A DNA stretch of 33,592 bases from Kangiellaceae bacterium (GTDB lineage Bacteria > Pseudomonadota > Gammaproteobacteria > Enterobacterales > Kangiellaceae): the NCBI GenBank assembly GCA_019090895.1, contig JAHRVB010000231.1:1-33592 (forward strand), read 5' to 3'. The position numbers and the translations under genes are program-made. Positions 33,557 through 33,592 of the stretch are shown here, piece by piece. The notes below the pieces were generated by a model, which saw only the letters and a program-made list of their open reading frames with translations, was not told the origin of the DNA and did not search any database. The stretch's first letter is position 1; each line of letters begins with the position of its first letter.

Positions 33557-33592
33557 GCTTTGATATATGAAGGATAAATAAGCGAGTGACTA

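Overview
The window looks like chromosomal DNA from an AT-rich, free-living (probably marine) gammaproteobacterium. The strongest evidence is the block 9487-18975. It holds the gammaproteobacterial order ygfB-pepP-ubiH-ubiI, divergent from a small coiled-coil gene plus zapA, then 6S RNA (ssrS), ygfA and rpiA. Aerobic ubiquinone synthesis, lipoproteins and a RegB/RegA redox sensor also fit a Gram-negative respiring cell. I cannot name the genus from sequence alone.

Layout. (1) 1-5435 is an accessory surface-polymer locus. It has a TagD-like cytidylyltransferase, a short-chain dehydrogenase, two CDP-glycerol:glycerophosphotransferase-like proteins (TagB/TagF family), a protein fusing a HIT domain to a second TagD-like cytidylyltransferase, and a PseG/MurG-like GT-B protein. 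The genes sit on alternating strands. Together they suggest a teichoic-acid-like glycerol-phosphate decoration of a cell-surface glycan. (2) 5584-8943 is a SWIM-finger SNF2 helicase. (3) 8944-9486 has no gene but is rich in inverted repeats. (4) 9487-16131, all on the minus strand, holds ygfB, pepP, ubiH, ubiI, an aldehyde dehydrogenase and an exported cyclophilin. (5) 16248-18975, mainly plus, holds the TIGR02449-type gene, zapA, 6S RNA, ygfA, a divergent 42-residue membrane-anchored or exported peptide gene with a structured leader, and rpiA. (6) 19152-22733, minus, holds a di-haem cytochrome c peroxidase lipoprotein and a RegB/RegA redox two-component pair. (7) 22973-32867 is a beta-glucoside/beta-glucan utilisation locus. 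A LacI regulator, a GPH symporter and a cytoplasmic GH1 beta-glucosidase are on the minus strand; divergently, an FHS sugar permease, a large exported GH3 glucosidase and a tryptophan-halogenase-family flavoprotein are on the plus strand. A textbook LacI/cre-type operator lies in the shared promoter region. (8) 32981-33556 is a YdeI/OmpD-associated family gene.

How it fits together. In region 7, GH3 would release glucose or short oligosaccharides outside the cytoplasm, the two permeases would import products, and GH1 would split imported disaccharides, with the LacI protein switching both arms. In region 1, the two cytidylyltransferases would supply CDP-glycerol or a related CDP-alditol to the two transferases. 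No CRISPR array, tRNA, rRNA, insertion sequence or prophage gene was seen.
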